Shown piece after piece: positions 17,073 through 26,044 of a stretch of 64,000 nt of DNA. Numbering within the stretch: position 1 is the stretch's first letter; each line of letters opens with the position of its first letter. The notes below the pieces were generated by a model, which had not been told where the DNA came from, did no database searches, and worked only from the letters and a program-made list of their open reading frames with translations. A program made the position numbers and the translations under genes. This stretch comes from Oribacterium sp. KHPX15. GTDB lineage: Bacteria > Bacillota > Clostridia > Lachnospirales > Lachnospiraceae. The stretch is from the NCBI RefSeq assembly GCF_900107835.1, contig NZ_FNRG01000024.1, positions 1 to 64,000 on the forward strand. Reading direction: 5' to 3'.

Positions 17073-18167
17073 ATGAAAAAAGGATGGATTTCATTGGTGA
17101 TGGCTTCGTCTATGATGCTTGCACTTACAGCATGCAGCGGTGCAGCTTCCACACCTACTGCCGCAGCGACAGAAGCAAAAACAGAAGAAAAGAAGGAAGA
17201 ATCAAAGGCTGAAGCAACTGATGCCGCAGCTGAACAGACAGAGAACAGTGATGACATAGGCTTCTTAAAGGATGAAACACTTACTCTTGTTGTACCCGGA
17301 AAAGCAGGCGGCGGATCAGATCTTGCGATCCGTTACTATGCACAGGCACTTACAGATGTATATGGACTGAAGACAACAGTCACAAACTACGATTCCAATA
17401 CTATCGGTCACCAGATGGTAAAGGATGCAAAGCCGGACGGAACAACATTGACACTGGCAACAGGAGCCCTGAATATCCAGTATATCACAGGAAACAGTGA
17501 TATAGATCCTATGAATGATTTCACCCTGATAGCCACAATGCAGGACAACGGCTTCAGTGCCCTGGGTGTTCCGGCCGATGCTCCTTATGATGACTTTGCA
17601 GGCTTTGTTGAGTATGCAAAAGCACATCCGGGTGAGATCAATGTAGGCATGCCGGCAGCAGGTGCAAACACATTCCTTTTCGGAAAGATCACCAGTGCTT
17701 TAGGTATAGAGCTTAATCCGGTAGAAATGGCATCTGAGTCAGACAGACTGACAAATCTTGCAGGTGGTTTCATAGATATCGGAGTAGTTGGTGTCGGTCA
17801 TGGCATAGAGTATGAGCAGGCAGGAAAGCTCAAGATCATCGGAACTATGGCTTCGGACGGAACAACAATCGCAAGCTATCCTGAGGCTCTTCCTGATAAC
17901 TATAAGACACTTCAGGAACAGGGATTCGAAGATTGCTATTTCAATGTTTACCACTATCTTCTCGGACCTGCAGGTATGGATGAGACTATGGTAAAAAACA
18001 TGAATGCTTCCATGCAGAAAATCTACGAGACAACAAAGGATGATATATCAAAAATAGGAAACATCCCCGGATGGCATGATCTTGAAGAATCCAAAAAGAT
18101 AAGACAGGCAGAATATGACAATCTGGTTGAGGTTGGTAAAGCTATCGGTCTTTATGTACAAGGCTAA
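17073..18167 (+). CDS. tctC: Tripartite tricarboxylate transporter substrate-binding lipoprotein (TctC)
   Basis: 364 residues. The signal peptide ends in a lipobox with Cys21 (ALTAC), followed by an Ala/Glu/Lys-rich linker to about residue 65. The remainder is a Bug/TctC fold: VVPGKAGGGSDLAIR (the beta-turn carboxylate pocket), GHQMVKDAKPDGTTL and PGEINVGMPAAGANTF. It captures an organic acid outside the cell for the TctAB permease. An ACAGGAGG ribosome site precedes the ATG. A terminator-like hairpin separates it from tctB, which would raise the binding protein above the membrane components. Confidence 0.92.
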   Translation: MKKGWISLVMASSMMLALTACSGAASTPTAAATEAKTEEKKEESKAEATDAAAEQTENSDDIGFLKDETLTLVVPGKAGGGSDLAIRYYAQALTDVYGLKTTVTNYDSNTIGHQMVKDAKPDGTTLTLATGALNIQYITGNSDIDPMNDFTLIATMQDNGFSALGVPADAPYDDFAGFVEYAKAHPGEINVGMPAAGANTFLFGKITSALGIELNPVEMASESDRLTNLAGGFIDIGVVGVGHGIEYEQAGKLKIIGTMASDGTTIASYPEALPDNYKTLQEQGFEDCYFNVYHYLLGPAGMDETMVKNMNASMQKIYETTKDDISKIGNIPGWHDLEESKKIRQAEYDNLVEVGKAIGLYVQG

Positions 18168-18190
18168 ATGCTAATACTTTCGGTAGTAGG

Positions 18191-18222
18191 TCCCTCCGAA
18201 GAAAAACTTCGGAGGGATTTTT
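18191..18222 (+). terminator. Intra-operon hairpin between tctC and tctB
   Basis: TCCCTCCGAAG / CTTCGGAGGGA, an 11-bp perfect stem with AAAAA loop and following T's. It is strong enough to terminate part of the transcripts, giving more TctC than TctAB. Confidence 0.85.
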
Positions 18223-18293
18223 ATGCCAGAGACACACTATAACTCGTGGTTTTAGTTAAGTCTCTGTGAATCTCAGGAATAGGAGACATTGTA

Positions 18294-18773
18294 ATGAAAA
18301 TGAAACGTGACTCTGTAACAGGGATCGTGGGACTCATATGGTCACTCATATGGCTCCTGCTGATACAGATACAGACAAAACAACCTAAAAATCTACTGGA
18401 ACCCGGGCCCAGGCTTCTGCCGTACGTTGCCTTTACAGTGGTATTTATCAGTTCATTAATGCTTTTTCTGAAGGGAGTAAGTGACTGGAAAAAGGATCCG
18501 ACATTGGATAAACCATATTTTCCTGAAGGCGGAAAGCTAAAAGTTACAAAAAGCTACCTGATGCTGGTTTTAACCGGAATCCTAATGGCAGTTTTCGGAT
18601 TTGTACCGGTAGCTCCTTTTGCGATTTTTGCATTTATCCATGACCTTAAAGGCAACAGCTCTGTGAAACCGATCCATGCTGCATTAATATCCGTTATCGT
18701 AACCATCGGGCTTTATGCCATGTTCGTGATCGGCTTCCAGGTAAAGCTCCCGACGGGCATCCTGTTTAAATAA
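18294..18773 (+). CDS. tctB: TctB family small membrane subunit
   Basis: 159 residues with four predicted membrane segments (about 10-26, 43-62, 82-112, 125-147), the layout of the TctB subunit, which has low sequence conservation. Position between tctC and tctA supports the assignment. It stabilises or assists the TctA permease in sodium- or proton-coupled uptake of organic acids. The gene ends 16 bp before tctA, with AAAGGAGG in the gap. Confidence 0.85.
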   Translation: MKMKRDSVTGIVGLIWSLIWLLLIQIQTKQPKNLLEPGPRLLPYVAFTVVFISSLMLFLKGVSDWKKDPTLDKPYFPEGGKLKVTKSYLMLVLTGILMAVFGFVPVAPFAIFAFIHDLKGNSSVKPIHAALISVIVTIGLYAMFVIGFQVKLPTGILFK

Positions 18774-18789
18774 AAGGAGGAAATCTTTC

Positions 18790-20283
18790 ATGGCATTGTA
18801 TCTTTCACAGCTGATGATATGTCTTAGGCCTATCAATCTCCTGCTTATATTTGGAATGGTATGCCTCGGTATCGTGTTCGGGGCAATACCCGGTCTTTCC
18901 GCAACACTTGGTATAGCACTGCTTCTGCCGGTGACATTCGGACTGTCAACTGAAACATCATTTATCCTATTGCTTGCTATCTGGATCGGCGGTGTATCCG
19001 GTTCATTTATCTCTGCGGTTCTGATCGGCATACCCGGGTCTTCTTCATCCATAGCTACTTGTTTTGACGGATATCCCATGACACTTAAAGGGGAATCCCA
19101 TAAAGCTCTGGCAGTAGGTATCACAGCTTCATTTCTGGGCACATTCTTTTCGGTGATACTTGCAACGATCCTGTCCCCCATCATCGCAGATTTTGCCCTG
19201 ACTTTGGGCCCATGGGAATATTTTTCTCTTTGCTTCTGCGCCATCACTTTAGTGGCATCACTTTCCAAAGGAAATATCTGGAAAGGTCTGATGGCTGCCG
19301 GACTTGGCCTCATGCTTGGGTGTGTCGGTATGGATCCTATAAACGGTACTCAGCGATTTACTTTTGGCAACACCAATCTTTCAGCCGGTATTTCCACTGT
19401 CGCACAGATGCTGGGAATGTTTGCTATGTGCCAGATCATCAGGGATTCGGCACGTGGTGAAGCCAAAATGCCTGATGCGGAAACAAGCAGAAAAAAAGGT
19501 TTTGGAATCACTATAATGGATTATTTTGAAAACCTGAGAATCTGTCTTTTCTCATTTTTAGTTGGACTTTGGATAGGTTTCCTTCCGGGAATGGGTTCGG
19601 GAATCTCCAATATGGTTGCTTACGGTTATGCAAAAAGCACAAACAAATCAAAAATTCCGTTTGGTGAAGGAAATCCTTCCGGTATCTGGGCTTCGGAAAC
19701 GGCTAACAATGCATCCCTCGGCGGTGCACTGATACCGATGATGGCACTTGGAATCCCGGGCGACGGCATTACAGCTATGCTGATCTCAGCACTGACTATA
19801 CATGGCCTTCAGGCGGGTCCTCTTTTTATGACCAGCCAGCCGGATCTGGCAATGCTTATCTTTGCATGTGTTCTGGTATCCGCTATAGTAACTTTCATTG
19901 TGCAGATCATGACTAAGAACTGGTTTGCATATATTCTCAGGATTCCATACCATTTCCTTTATTCCGTGATCCTGATCATAGCCTATATAGGAGGTTACGG
20001 TATATCAAACACGATGTTTAACATCTACGTGATGCTGGCACTTTGCCTTCTGTCTCTGTTCATGTCCATCGGAGGACTTCCCACAAGTCCGCTTGTTCTG
20101 GCTTTCATTCTGTCATCAAAGCTTGAAGGATACTTCCGCAGGGCTATAAGTATGGATAAGGGAAGCTATGAAAAATTCTTTACCCGTCCGCTGTCGCTTA
20201 TACTTCTGCTCCTTGCTGTATTCTGCGTGATCTGGCCCTATCTTTCCGATTACCTTAAGAAACGCCGAGCGGACAAAGGATGA
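18790..20283 (+). CDS. tctA: Tripartite tricarboxylate transporter permease (TctA)
   Basis: 497 residues, about 12 hydrophobic segments, standard length. Signature stretches include GAIPGLSATLGIALLLP and the conserved GIPGSSSSIATCFDGYP loop, with a second GIPGDGITAM-type motif in the C-terminal half that reflects the internal repeat of the family. It forms the transport channel with TctB, fed by TctC. An enolase-superfamily gene follows 53 bp later, so the imported acid is probably a sugar acid or related hydroxy acid. Confidence 0.93.
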   Translation: MALYLSQLMICLRPINLLLIFGMVCLGIVFGAIPGLSATLGIALLLPVTFGLSTETSFILLLAIWIGGVSGSFISAVLIGIPGSSSSIATCFDGYPMTLKGESHKALAVGITASFLGTFFSVILATILSPIIADFALTLGPWEYFSLCFCAITLVASLSKGNIWKGLMAAGLGLMLGCVGMDPINGTQRFTFGNTNLSAGISTVAQMLGMFAMCQIIRDSARGEAKMPDAETSRKKGFGITIMDYFENLRICLFSFLVGLWIGFLPGMGSGISNMVAYGYAKSTNKSKIPFGEGNPSGIWASETANNASLGGALIPMMALGIPGDGITAMLISALTIHGLQAGPLFMTSQPDLAMLIFACVLVSAIVTFIVQIMTKNWFAYILRIPYHFLYSVILIIAYIGGYGISNTMFNIYVMLALCLLSLFMSIGGLPTSPLVLAFILSSKLEGYFRRAISMDKGSYEKFFTRPLSLILLLLAVFCVIWPYLSDYLKKRRADKG

Positions 20284-20336
20284 TAAGTTACTAAGTATAA
20301 TTATAAACAGTCATATTTGTCTGAGAGGAGATCAAA

Positions 20337-21497
20337 ATGAATCAATTCGATTTTGAAGACGAGATCCGTTTTACAAAAGCGGTTTTTTATAATTTCCGTC
20401 CCATTCCATTACCGAAGCCCTTCAGAGACGCTACCGGTGGTATGGGAACCAATATTCCGGAACAAGGTTATATGGAACTTTATGATGACACCGGTGCATG
20501 CGCTCACTATACAGTTTCCAGGTCCTTTGTTCAGACCATGCTTCCGCGTATACTGAACGGAGAAAAGAAAAGCTATAATGCATGGAGACATGAACAGTAC
20601 TGGAAGATCAGAAATGCCGGTTTTCAGAGTGGAGATGCAGTCAATGTAGGCACACTGGATCTTATGATGCTGGATATCCTGGCACAGCGTGCAGGAAAGA
20701 CCATACATCGTTTTCTCGGTGCGGAAAAAGACTGGTGCGCAGCTTACAAAGGCGGCGGCGGAATCATTCGCGATGATGAAGAGCTTGTGGAAGAGATGTG
20801 TCGTTATGCGGAAGAAGGTACAGATACCGTAAAGTTCAAAGTAGGATCTTCTCATGGAGAACTTGGTGAGATCATTGACATGGATCGTGATCTCAGAAGA
20901 ATTGAAAAAGTACAGAAAGCCCTGGGAGGAAGAGCACGGATCGCTGTTGACTGCAATCAAAAGTTTACTGTAGAACAGGCAGCCCGGTTCTGTCATCTTG
21001 CGGAACCTTTTGATCTTGAGTGGATCGAGGAACCCATCCACAGCGCAGATTACAACGGGATAAAGAAGCTGAAAGAAATGGGTGTAAAGCAGCGTCTTTC
21101 TGCCGGAGAGTCCATGAGAGTGTACTATGCTTATGAGACATATGTGGAAAAAGGGATCGATATACTTCAGCCATCTTTAGGCCGCATGAGTCATATCGAT
21201 GATCTTCTCAAGATCCGTGATCTTTGCCGGGAACATGGACTTGAATTTCAGTCCGGAGGCCGTGGTGCATACAATGCATATTTCGGTGCTTTATATGGTG
21301 ACAATGAAAGGATCGAATTCCACGCGCCTATATCAGAGCCGGTACATGAGCTGATGTTAAATGTCCCGGAGTTTAAGAACAGCAGATTTACTCTTCGTTC
21401 AGATATTCCGGGTATTCCGGTTCGCATGAACATCGAGAAGATCGAAAAGCTCGGATATCTGGAATCTGTATCATATCATACACCGTCTCGCGCATGA
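20337..21497 (+). CDS. Enolase-superfamily dehydratase/racemase (mandelate racemase/muconate lactonizing type)
   Basis: 386 residues. N-terminal capping domain, then a barrel with the expected acid/base and metal-site positions: TVKFKVG (KxK region), AVDCNQKF (Asp ligand), EWIEEPIHSADY (Glu ligand) and LSAGESMRV (third ligand). FQSGGRGAYNAYFGALYG lies near the C-terminal catalytic region. Members abstract a proton next to a carboxylate. Following TctABC, it probably dehydrates or epimerises the imported acid; the substrate is not deducible. GAGAGGAG precedes the ATG. A 19-bp palindrome terminates the operon. Confidence 0.85.
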   Translation: MNQFDFEDEIRFTKAVFYNFRPIPLPKPFRDATGGMGTNIPEQGYMELYDDTGACAHYTVSRSFVQTMLPRILNGEKKSYNAWRHEQYWKIRNAGFQSGDAVNVGTLDLMMLDILAQRAGKTIHRFLGAEKDWCAAYKGGGGIIRDDEELVEEMCRYAEEGTDTVKFKVGSSHGELGEIIDMDRDLRRIEKVQKALGGRARIAVDCNQKFTVEQAARFCHLAEPFDLEWIEEPIHSADYNGIKKLKEMGVKQRLSAGESMRVYYAYETYVEKGIDILQPSLGRMSHIDDLLKIRDLCREHGLEFQSGGRGAYNAYFGALYGDNERIEFHAPISEPVHELMLNVPEFKNSRFTLRSDIPGIPVRMNIEKIEKLGYLESVSYHTPSRA

Positions 21498-21504
21498 GAT
21501 GATT

Positions 21505-21548
21505 AAATCCGCCGGTGGCTTAAATCAACTTAAGCCACCGGCGGATTT
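21505..21548. terminator. Bidirectional terminator, 19-bp perfect stem
   Basis: AAATCCGCCGGTGGCTTAA (21505-21523) and its exact complement (21530-21548) around a 6-nt loop. It lies between the tct operon and the minus-strand lipoprotein gene and can serve both. Confidence 0.85.
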
Positions 21549-21566
21549 ACTATTTTGGAGTTTAAA

Positions 21567-24233
21567 TCATCTGAGACTGTAATATGTAAATGTTGCTCCT
21601 GAAGGTATGCCATGGGCACGAAGACCATCTTCGACGCCGGCACGTGCATCACCCGGAATAGATTCAGGCAGATGAACGGTTACATCATCAGGGATACCTT
21701 CAAAGGTATCAGGCTGATAGTGAGGAACTCCGTCAATGGCATTACTGTCATCTATCTCATCCATGATGGCAGTAGTAAACCATATGTCCTTAAGAGCAGT
21801 ATTTCCTGCAAGGATCCTTGAACCGATTCCGTTTCCGCATTGTCCTCGGAAGTAGGCAGAAGTAAATGTAGAATCCTTGAAGGCTTCATCCGCGATTCCA
21901 TATACATTGCCTGTCAGCCACCAGCCATCTTCTGTATACATATGATAGTTAGGGATACCAAGCTTATCGCTGTTGCCGTGATATCCGGTTATAATTCCCG
22001 GATTGATACAGTCAAAGTCAAAGGTGCTGTCAGGGATGAAATCTCTTGAAGAACCCATCCATGCAATCTCCGGATATCCGATAGAAAGCAGGTACTTATC
22101 AAGATTATCAGACTCTTCAATGGTTGCGTCAGACGGAAGGTAGATCTGATAATCGAAGCTTGTTGCATCATAGAAATTTCCCTGAATCTGTGAAGCAGGG
22201 TCATAAACATCATCGAGATACAGACAGCTTCCTTCAAGTTCCTCATGATCTGAGAATACATGCTTATAGGCATCTTCCAGATATACGTAGTCAGCCTGTA
22301 TTGCGCGCTCGCCTATCTCTGCCTCAGGACAGAGGATGATGATGCAGGCAGCGCCAAATGTTGCATGGTCACCGATCTTTGTTACTGTAGAAGGAATGAC
22401 AAGAGTGTCCAAAGTTGTGGAGTTGAAGCAGCCATCCGGAATCTCGGTGAGACCTTCCGGAAGATTAATATACGGAAGTCCGAACATGGATGAAAATGCA
22501 CCTTCACCTATGGTTGTGACTGTCTCAGGAAGTTCGATCTTCTGGATGTTGTGACAGTTTACAAATGCTCCCTTGCCAAGTTCCTTAAGGTCTGACGGCA
22601 GCTCTATCTCAGAAAGCTGTGCACCGTCAAAAATATAATCCGCCGAAAGGATCGCACCGTCTGCAAAACTTATCTTATCAAATCCGCTTTCATCAAATGC
22701 GTGATAATCATATTCTGCGGCGCTGCCTTTAAATGTTCCTGTGCCGGAACCTTCATAAGCACCGGATCCTACATAAGAAACACCATCAGGCAGTACTACA
22801 TCCTTAAGGTTAGGGCAGTCACGGAAAGCGTAAGGATATATGAAGTTCAGGGTTTCGGGAAGAACGACCGTTTCGAGATTTGTACATCCGAAGAAAGCAT
22901 TGCCCTGGATCTCGGTGACGCCTTCGGGGATAACTATCTTCTTGATGGAAGTATTATCCTTAAATGCATTAAATCCCACGCTGACTGTGTTGTAATCACC
23001 GATAACAGAAGGGATAGTTACTTCTTCATCAGTGCCGGAGTATGACATGATACTGCCGCCGTCGGAAAGAAGACCGTTTACTTCTGCTGTACCCGGCTGG
23101 TGCCATGCCTCAGGATCAAGTTTCACAGAATTCATCAGATCCACAAACTGTTCGTTGTCAAGGAATGCTTTGAATTCCTCAGGACCGAAGCTGTTGTTGG
23201 AAACATGAACACAGGCACACATCCTGTCGCTGAACTTTGAGAACAGGTACATGGAGTAAAGGATGGTCGGCTCATCAGCGCCATCTTTTTCAAAGGTATG
23301 TTTTGCGATGACACCGAGCCAGTCATTGCTTCCATAGGTACGGTTGAACTGATCCCCTTCGTACATATCTGCATGATGCTGAGGATCCGGGTTGTACTGT
23401 GTTGTCATGGTGATACCACCGGTGAGAGCATTGGAATGCAGATTTGCCACCATGGAATTCTCACCTGTTTTTACGGGCCAGCGGGCAGGGAAGGTGGCGG
23501 TGATGCCGTTTACGGAATATTCATTGCCATCCGCGGTCTTTATACATTCAAAACTGTTCAGTACGGCACGAAGCTTACTGTTATACAGGTAGTGATAAAT
23601 GTTTGTATCATCGGTTGGCTTCAGCGCTTCCAGACGGATATGCATGCCCAGCCATTCTCCTACCAGAGTTTCGCCGTAATCCATGACGATATCAACAGCA
23701 GGTGTATCACTTTCGTTGGAAGGGTGGAGCCATCCCTTTCGTGTATTATTGGCCCACACCCGTACAGGGAATCCCGCCAGAGTCCCTGATACGTCACGTG
23801 ACCAGTCTGTTTTTACCTCGTTTCCGTCATAGATAACAGTATTACTCACATTGTTTATTATGTTGTTAAGTGAGAAATTATCAGGGCGGAACATAAGCTT
23901 CCAACCATCTTCTTCATCGGTAACTGTAATGTGACCCTTGTTCTCACCTTTGCCTTCATTAACAGCGGTGACGCCTTCAGGCAGCCTGAGGATGAGATTT
24001 TCATCTTCAAATTTCTGTTCCGTGAGATCATATTCCTTATTGATCCCGGGGATAGGTGACGCGGAATCCAGCTCGTTCTTCGCCGGCTCTTCTTCGACGA
24101 ATGGAGCCTCTGTCTCAGCTGCTTTGGTGGTTGGAGCCGGACCATTATTCTTGTCGCCATTGCCGCTGTTGCAGGAAGCGAGACCTATGATCGTCACTGC
24201 CCCGATGATCAAAACCAGTGAATGTTTCTTCAT
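21567..24233 (-). CDS. BspA-like leucine-rich-repeat lipoprotein
   Basis: 888 residues. A signal peptide with lipobox (GLASC, Cys21) and a Thr/Glu/Pro linker. About 50-385 is an extracellular part without a recognised family. From about 390 to 690 there are LRR_5/BspA-type repeats (IKKIVIPEGVTEIQGNAFFG, LETVVLPETLNFIYPYAF, VTTIGEGAFSSMFGLPYINL). The C-terminal 200 residues have degenerate repeats. Such proteins sit on the cell surface and are often implicated in adhesion or polymer binding; function here is inferred from family only. A promoter (24313-24343) lies about 80 bp upstream. Confidence 0.88.
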   Translation of the reverse strand: MKKHSLVLIIGAVTIIGLASCNSGNGDKNNGPAPTTKAAETEAPFVEEEPAKNELDSASPIPGINKEYDLTEQKFEDENLILRLPEGVTAVNEGKGENKGHITVTDEEDGWKLMFRPDNFSLNNIINNVSNTVIYDGNEVKTDWSRDVSGTLAGFPVRVWANNTRKGWLHPSNESDTPAVDIVMDYGETLVGEWLGMHIRLEALKPTDDTNIYHYLYNSKLRAVLNSFECIKTADGNEYSVNGITATFPARWPVKTGENSMVANLHSNALTGGITMTTQYNPDPQHHADMYEGDQFNRTYGSNDWLGVIAKHTFEKDGADEPTILYSMYLFSKFSDRMCACVHVSNNSFGPEEFKAFLDNEQFVDLMNSVKLDPEAWHQPGTAEVNGLLSDGGSIMSYSGTDEEVTIPSVIGDYNTVSVGFNAFKDNTSIKKIVIPEGVTEIQGNAFFGCTNLETVVLPETLNFIYPYAFRDCPNLKDVVLPDGVSYVGSGAYEGSGTGTFKGSAAEYDYHAFDESGFDKISFADGAILSADYIFDGAQLSEIELPSDLKELGKGAFVNCHNIQKIELPETVTTIGEGAFSSMFGLPYINLPEGLTEIPDGCFNSTTLDTLVIPSTVTKIGDHATFGAACIIILCPEAEIGERAIQADYVYLEDAYKHVFSDHEELEGSCLYLDDVYDPASQIQGNFYDATSFDYQIYLPSDATIEESDNLDKYLLSIGYPEIAWMGSSRDFIPDSTFDFDCINPGIITGYHGNSDKLGIPNYHMYTEDGWWLTGNVYGIADEAFKDSTFTSAYFRGQCGNGIGSRILAGNTALKDIWFTTAIMDEIDDSNAIDGVPHYQPDTFEGIPDDVTVHLPESIPGDARAGVEDGLRAHGIPSGATFTYYSLR

Positions 24234-24312
24234 AAATATCCTCCTTAAGATTTAAATCTGATAGATTTAGGAATCTTTTCCCCATACCGGTTTTAGTTTC
24301 GTTACTTTGTCT

Positions 24313-24343
24313 ATTATACCACGAAAAAGGATGAAAATTTCAA
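24313..24343 (-). promoter_or_regulatory. Promoter of the BspA-like lipoprotein gene
   Basis: Minus strand: TTGAAA (24338-24343), 19-bp spacer, TGGTATAAT with TATAAT at 24313-24318. The extended -10 compensates for the long spacer. The rest of 24234-24524 shows nothing else I can support. Confidence 0.55.
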
Positions 24344-24530
24344 AAAAGCATATATTAAGGATATATAATTCAAAAAGTGGAAATGCTGTTGCTCCGGTCT
24401 TTTTGGATGAGCACATATAAGGAACATTCCCTATATGAAATAAGAAACACGGGTAATGTTATAGTCTGTCAAAATTGACTAAAATTTAACGTGTAAAAAG
24501 ATTGAGGGATAGAGGTCCTCTAAAGTCAAC

Positions 24531-24672
24531 TACCCATCACCTAAAGGTAATGGGCTTGTAACTACCCAGTCGTGGTAACGGCTTACGCCTCCGACCTTTA
24601 ACCCCGATAGGCTTTGCTACCTAAAGTGGCGTTACATCACAGGGTGGCTGACAACACCCTTTACGACAAAGT
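24531..24672 (-). ncRNA. Predicted omega-RNA (TnpB guide RNA scaffold)
   Basis: The minus strand directly after the tnpB stop folds into successive hairpins: GGGTG..CACCC (24642-24660), GGC-GTAA-GCC (24580-24589) and CCCAT..ATGGG (24533-24554), ending at GTTGAC. In TnpB systems the right-end transcript, often overlapping the tnpB 3' end, is the guide RNA, with the guide read from flanking DNA. The guide would then be the minus-strand bases just below 24525. Inferred from position and folding by eye. Confidence 0.6.
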
Positions 24673-25812
24673 TTACTCTGCCGTAACTGTATCAGGTACT
24701 TGGCTATCTTCGAGATAGTTGATTCCCATACGGTACAGATTCATTGCTCCAATGCGGTCATCATTGGATCTATAGCTACAGTTCTTGCAGGAAAACAGAT
24801 GTATCTTCTTGTCACGGTTGGTCTTTTCGATGTGTCCGCACACAGGACAGCATTGGCTTGTATATTTTGGATCAACCTTAATCACGGTGGATTGTCTCTG
24901 TTTTGCCTTGTAGATAAGCTTCTGTTCAAGGTCAAAGAAAGACCATGACACAGATACATAACGGTCTCTGGCTTTGACACGTTCTGTAGCTTTACGAACC
25001 CCAGACAGATTTTCAAGGACAAAGAGAGTATGCTTCGGGTTGTTTTCTACGAGTGCCTTTGATACACAATGGTTTACATCCTGCATCCAACGGTTTTCTC
25101 GCTGACCGATAGCCTTTAGTCTTCGTCTTGCAGACGCAGTCTGACGCATCTGGAGCTCCTTGCGCAGCTTTGAATAATGAGCACGCTTCTGTTTTATGGT
25201 TTTACCATTAACAAAACCGGACTTGTGCTTACTGTCATATGTGGCAACAACAAAGTTGATGCCCCTGTCAATGCCTACAACATTACAGATGTCGGAAATA
25301 CTGCTTTCCTCGACATCATAAGTAACAGGGATATGCAAAAAATACTTGCCGTGATTATTTACAAGCTTGGCAGTACCAAACTTATACACAGTGTGGTCGA
25401 AGTATTTAGACATACCCTCAGTGAAATATGGGAGTTTTACACGTCCATTCAGGGTGTTTACTGAAAAACGATTCTGAGTCAGGGAGTAATCCCTGTTCCA
25501 GACAAGGTCGTACTGGGGTTTCCTGAAAGACGGACGTATCCACTTCTTTTGATTCTCAAGAATGGTCTTATACCTTGCAATAACAGTCTTGAATACAGAC
25601 TGTGCCATCTGGGATTTGAGACCGAATTTATCTCTGAGCACAGAGTACAGAGTTTTGTTAAGAGAAAACTGTTTTAAGTCGTGAGTACGGAACACATAGG
25701 CAGATACGTAATTACAGGCATCAGAATAAACAGACATGGTTTTATTAAGTAAAGCCCTGCTGTCTGCATCGGCTGATATCTGAATTTTAGCTGTAACTGT
25801 GATTTGTTCCAT
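24673..25812 (-). CDS. tnpB: TnpB family RNA-guided endonuclease
   Basis: 379 residues from ATG 25812, the usual TnpB size; a GGGGG site precedes it. RuvC catalytic residues are all visible: VGIDRGINF (Asp), VLENLSG (Glu) and NDDRIGAMNLY (Asp). The zinc ribbon is intact (CPVCGH and CKNCSY). The N-terminal wedge region is present. These proteins cut DNA guided by the omega-RNA from the element's right end and help retain the element. Nothing suggests decay, so it is probably active. Residue order follows the canonical nuclease rather than the RuvC-dead regulator derivatives. Confidence 0.92.
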   Translation of the reverse strand: MEQITVTAKIQISADADSRALLNKTMSVYSDACNYVSAYVFRTHDLKQFSLNKTLYSVLRDKFGLKSQMAQSVFKTVIARYKTILENQKKWIRPSFRKPQYDLVWNRDYSLTQNRFSVNTLNGRVKLPYFTEGMSKYFDHTVYKFGTAKLVNNHGKYFLHIPVTYDVEESSISDICNVVGIDRGINFVVATYDSKHKSGFVNGKTIKQKRAHYSKLRKELQMRQTASARRRLKAIGQRENRWMQDVNHCVSKALVENNPKHTLFVLENLSGVRKATERVKARDRYVSVSWSFFDLEQKLIYKAKQRQSTVIKVDPKYTSQCCPVCGHIEKTNRDKKIHLFSCKNCSYRSNDDRIGAMNLYRMGINYLEDSQVPDTVTAE

Positions 25813-25963
25813 AAAGCCCCCGTAAATATCAACAAATATAGTATAGCACATATGTTTGCCGAAAACAATACACAGGGCTCCTCCCACCTGCTAAAGCAAG
25901 TGGGTTTCCGCCTATGGCAACGAAAGCATTATAGTTATGAAAAATTTTTAAAATATAGAAATA

Positions 25964-25992
25964 TTTACCTGATTTTTGTCGACAACTATATT
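25964..25992 (+). promoter_or_regulatory. Promoter of the LacI-type sensor/GGDEF gene
   Basis: TTTACC (25964-25969), exactly 17 bp, TATATT (25987-25992), 53 bp upstream of the ATG at 26045. Confidence 0.5.
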
Positions 25993-26044
25993 GATAGAGT
26001 GAAGTATCGAGTATCAGTGGAATAGTTGATCAGAGAGTAACAAA

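Larger units (their letters stand above)
24525..25904 (-). mobile_element. IS200/IS605-type element carrying only tnpB (no tnpA)
   Basis: The unit is tnpB, its right-end RNA region and hairpins at both ends. The left-end hairpin at 25883-25904 reads CCCACCTGCTAAAGCAAGTGGG with short mismatches. The right-end hairpin is at 24533-24554 (CCCAT..ATGGG), next to GTCAAC at 24525-24530, which reads GTTGAC on the element strand, a common right-end boundary. No Y1 or serine transposase is present, so it is non-autonomous. The exact left boundary is uncertain by some tens of bases. Confidence 0.75.

Noticed and set aside
24240-24524. Search for a TnpA transposase or second IS end near tnpB
   Set aside because: No Y1 or serine recombinase frame is present.
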